From Chloroflexota bacterium (GTDB lineage: Bacteria; Chloroflexota; Dehalococcoidia; UBA1127; JACQUN01): 6,497 nt of DNA. Shown one piece after another: positions 5,799-6,497 of this stretch. The position numbers and the translations under genes were made by a program. The notes beneath the pieces are model-generated. The model was not told where the DNA came from and did no database searches. It worked only from the letters and a program-made list of their open reading frames with translations. How positions within the stretch are numbered: the stretch's first letter is position 1; each line of letters begins with the position of its first letter. The stretch is taken from contig JACQUN010000053.1 in assembly GCA_016210285.1 (NCBI GenBank), positions 1 through 6,497 of the forward strand, given 5' to 3'.

Positions 5799-5827
5799 AG
5801 TATAGCCCAGCCCTCTCCGCTTTTCCA
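5799..5827 (-). promoter_or_regulatory. Promoter of rel
   Basis: On the minus strand TGGAAA (5827-5822, four of six to TTGACA) is followed after 17 bases by TATACT (5804-5799, five of six to TATAAT). Transcription would start near 5792, about 20 bases before the rel ATG. It sits in the 70-base gap after the membrane-protein gene, so rel can be expressed independently of it. Confidence 0.6.
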
Positions 5828-5841
5828 GGGGGATGTCCCTG
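5826..5841. other. Small hairpin directly after the membrane-protein gene
   Basis: CAGGG (5826-5830) pairs with CCCTG (5837-5841) around a six-base loop, immediately after the stop codon at 5842 and overlapping the first two bases of the rel -35 box. On the minus strand it is followed by GAAAA, not a T-run, so it is not a standard terminator for the upstream gene. Confidence 0.3.
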
Positions 5842-6270
5842 CTACCTGAGGAGGGCCAGCCCGAGGCGTGCAAGGAGCATGGCCACGACCCCATAGCCTG
5901 CTATGCTGGCCAGGGTCCCCAGGAGCAGCTTCCCTCGACCCATCCCCAAGAGGAGCATGGAGGTGGCGGTGGCATACACCCCCAGCCAGGGCGTGCCCAC
6001 CAGCACCGTCAGCAAGCCGTACCTCTCCACAACCCGGAGCACCTTGGGGCGGGCCAGCCTTCTCAAGACCCCGGCGACCCTCGGGTTGCGCTCAGCAACA
6101 GCAAAGGACAGATAGACAGCCACGACAGGGAGGTAGTTGCCAACCACCGCCACCACCAGCACGCTCAGGGGATGCAACCCCATGGCGATGCCGGCCGGCA
6201 CCGCGATGAGGACCTCCCCTACAGGCGATGCAGCCAGTACAAATACTGCGCCGTACTTGGCAAGCTCCAT
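5842..6270 (-). CDS. Small multi-pass membrane protein, putative 'small multi-drug export' family
   Basis: This 142-residue protein is almost entirely hydrophobic. About four membrane-spanning stretches can be drawn: roughly 6-30, 34-57, 83-109 and 116-140. A basic cytoplasmic-looking loop lies between the second and third (AERNPRVAGVLRRLARPK, 59-76). SPVGEVLIAVPAGIAMG at 15-31 resembles the E-x-x-x-AIP-GIA-G signature of the COG2426/PF06695 family, and GTPWLGVYATATSMLLLGM at 92-110 fits its conserved P-x-x-G-x-x-A-T-x-x-A-x-LG-M pattern. The family name comes from weak annotation; the substrate and even transport activity are not established. The ATG at 6270 is supported by CAGGGAG a few bases upstream. 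I see no clear promoter within 6271-6497. It reads toward rel but rel has its own promoter, so a functional link is not implied. Confidence 0.65.
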   Translation of the reverse strand: MELAKYGAVFVLAASPVGEVLIAVPAGIAMGLHPLSVLVVAVVGNYLPVVAVYLSFAVAERNPRVAGVLRRLARPKVLRVVERYGLLTVLVGTPWLGVYATATSMLLLGMGRGKLLLGTLASIAGYGVVAMLLARLGLALLR

Positions 6271-6300
6271 CCCGGCTCCCTGGCGAGGCCCCAGAGGATT

Positions 6301-6404
6301 CCCCTAACAGGGTGATGAAAAACCCTTTTCGACCATCCCCCTTCCCCCTTTCCTTCGCCAGGCTCAGGACAGGCTCTGGCCAGGAAGGGCAGGGCTTGCC
6401 CTGC
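6301..6404. repeat. Hairpin-rich, probably repetitive intergenic segment
   Basis: No gene fits here. The segment holds an AT-type stem GAAAA/TTTTC (6317-6321 with 6326-6330) and a pyrimidine-rich tract on the plus strand (6331-6355). It then has GCCAG/CTGGC (6357-6361 with 6376-6380), flanked by CCTT/AAGG and enclosing CAGG repeats, and finally GCAGGG/CCCTGC with a four-base loop (6389-6394 with 6399-6404). The motif CAGGCTCAGGACAGGCTC at 6359-6376 is, from memory, like a repeat seen between genes in GC-rich environmental bacteria. Only one copy is in this window, so repetition is inference. Confidence 0.35.
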
Positions 6405-6463
6405 ACCCACGGCTTTCTTTGCGCAGAATCGGCCAAGCCCTGAGCTACAAACAAGAGAAGGAT

Positions 6464-6495
6464 CTGGGCGAGCCCAGGCTGGGGGACACCCCCAG
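6464..6495 (-). terminator. Tandem hairpins near the window edge, possible terminator of an upstream gene
   Basis: Two perfect stems stand side by side: CTGGG/CCCAG with a CGAG loop (6464-6468 with 6473-6477), and CTGGGGG/CCCCCAG with an ACA loop (6479-6485 with 6489-6495). On the minus strand they are followed by the T-rich ATCCTTCTCTTGTTTG, which would suit termination of a gene lying beyond 6497. The T-run is interrupted, and the hairpins could equally belong to the neighbouring repeat-like segment. Confidence 0.35.
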
Positions 6496-6497
6496 AC

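Noticed and set aside
5772..5894. Longer N-terminus for rel starting upstream of 5771
   Set aside because: The extension would overlap the predicted promoter and the end of the membrane-protein gene and shows no Rel similarity; the family match begins just after the ATG ATG pair.

Overview
The window looks like part of a high-GC bacterial chromosome. Every gene I can support lies on the minus strand, so the biological reading direction is from high to low coordinates. Gene content and repeat style suggest a Chloroflexota-like organism or another GC-rich bacterium with Gram-positive-type genes: a short Bacillus-type ThiI without a rhodanese domain, one long RelA/SpoT homologue, and small palindromic intergenic repeats. 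That placement is inference from sequence style, not from a marker tree.

In reading order, positions 6497-6271 are non-coding and rich in small hairpins, possibly repeat-derived. Then comes a small multi-pass membrane protein resembling the 'small multi-drug export' family (6270-5842). It is followed by a RelA/SpoT-type (p)ppGpp synthetase/hydrolase (5771-3574) with its own promoter. That gene is broken by an apparent one-base deletion near 5479. Next is a 185-base gap with a GC-rich inverted repeat and a promoter with a perfect TATAAT box, then rpsT (3388-3113), a Nudix-fold protein with a degraded Nudix box (3002-2550) and thiI (2536-1289). The last three are closely spaced and probably form one unit read from the rpsT promoter, joining translation (S20) with tRNA thiolation and/or thiamine sulfur transfer (ThiI).

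Positions 1288-807 hold no gene. They contain a 123-bp element with 15-bp terminal inverted repeats and 10-bp flanking direct repeats, which fits a MITE. Beyond it lies a very good promoter (TTGACA, 17 bp, extended -10 TATACA), followed by a leader of about 200 nt with several hairpins. The leader ends at a strong ribosome binding site for an acyl-CoA dehydrogenase (806-1), which runs off the window edge.

Most of this is housekeeping DNA. The points worth a second look are the rel frameshift, the LFDD variant of the Rel synthetase motif, the MITE-like element, the structured acyl-CoA dehydrogenase leader and the decayed Nudix motif. I found no CRISPR array, tRNA, rRNA, phage gene or recognisable defence system.
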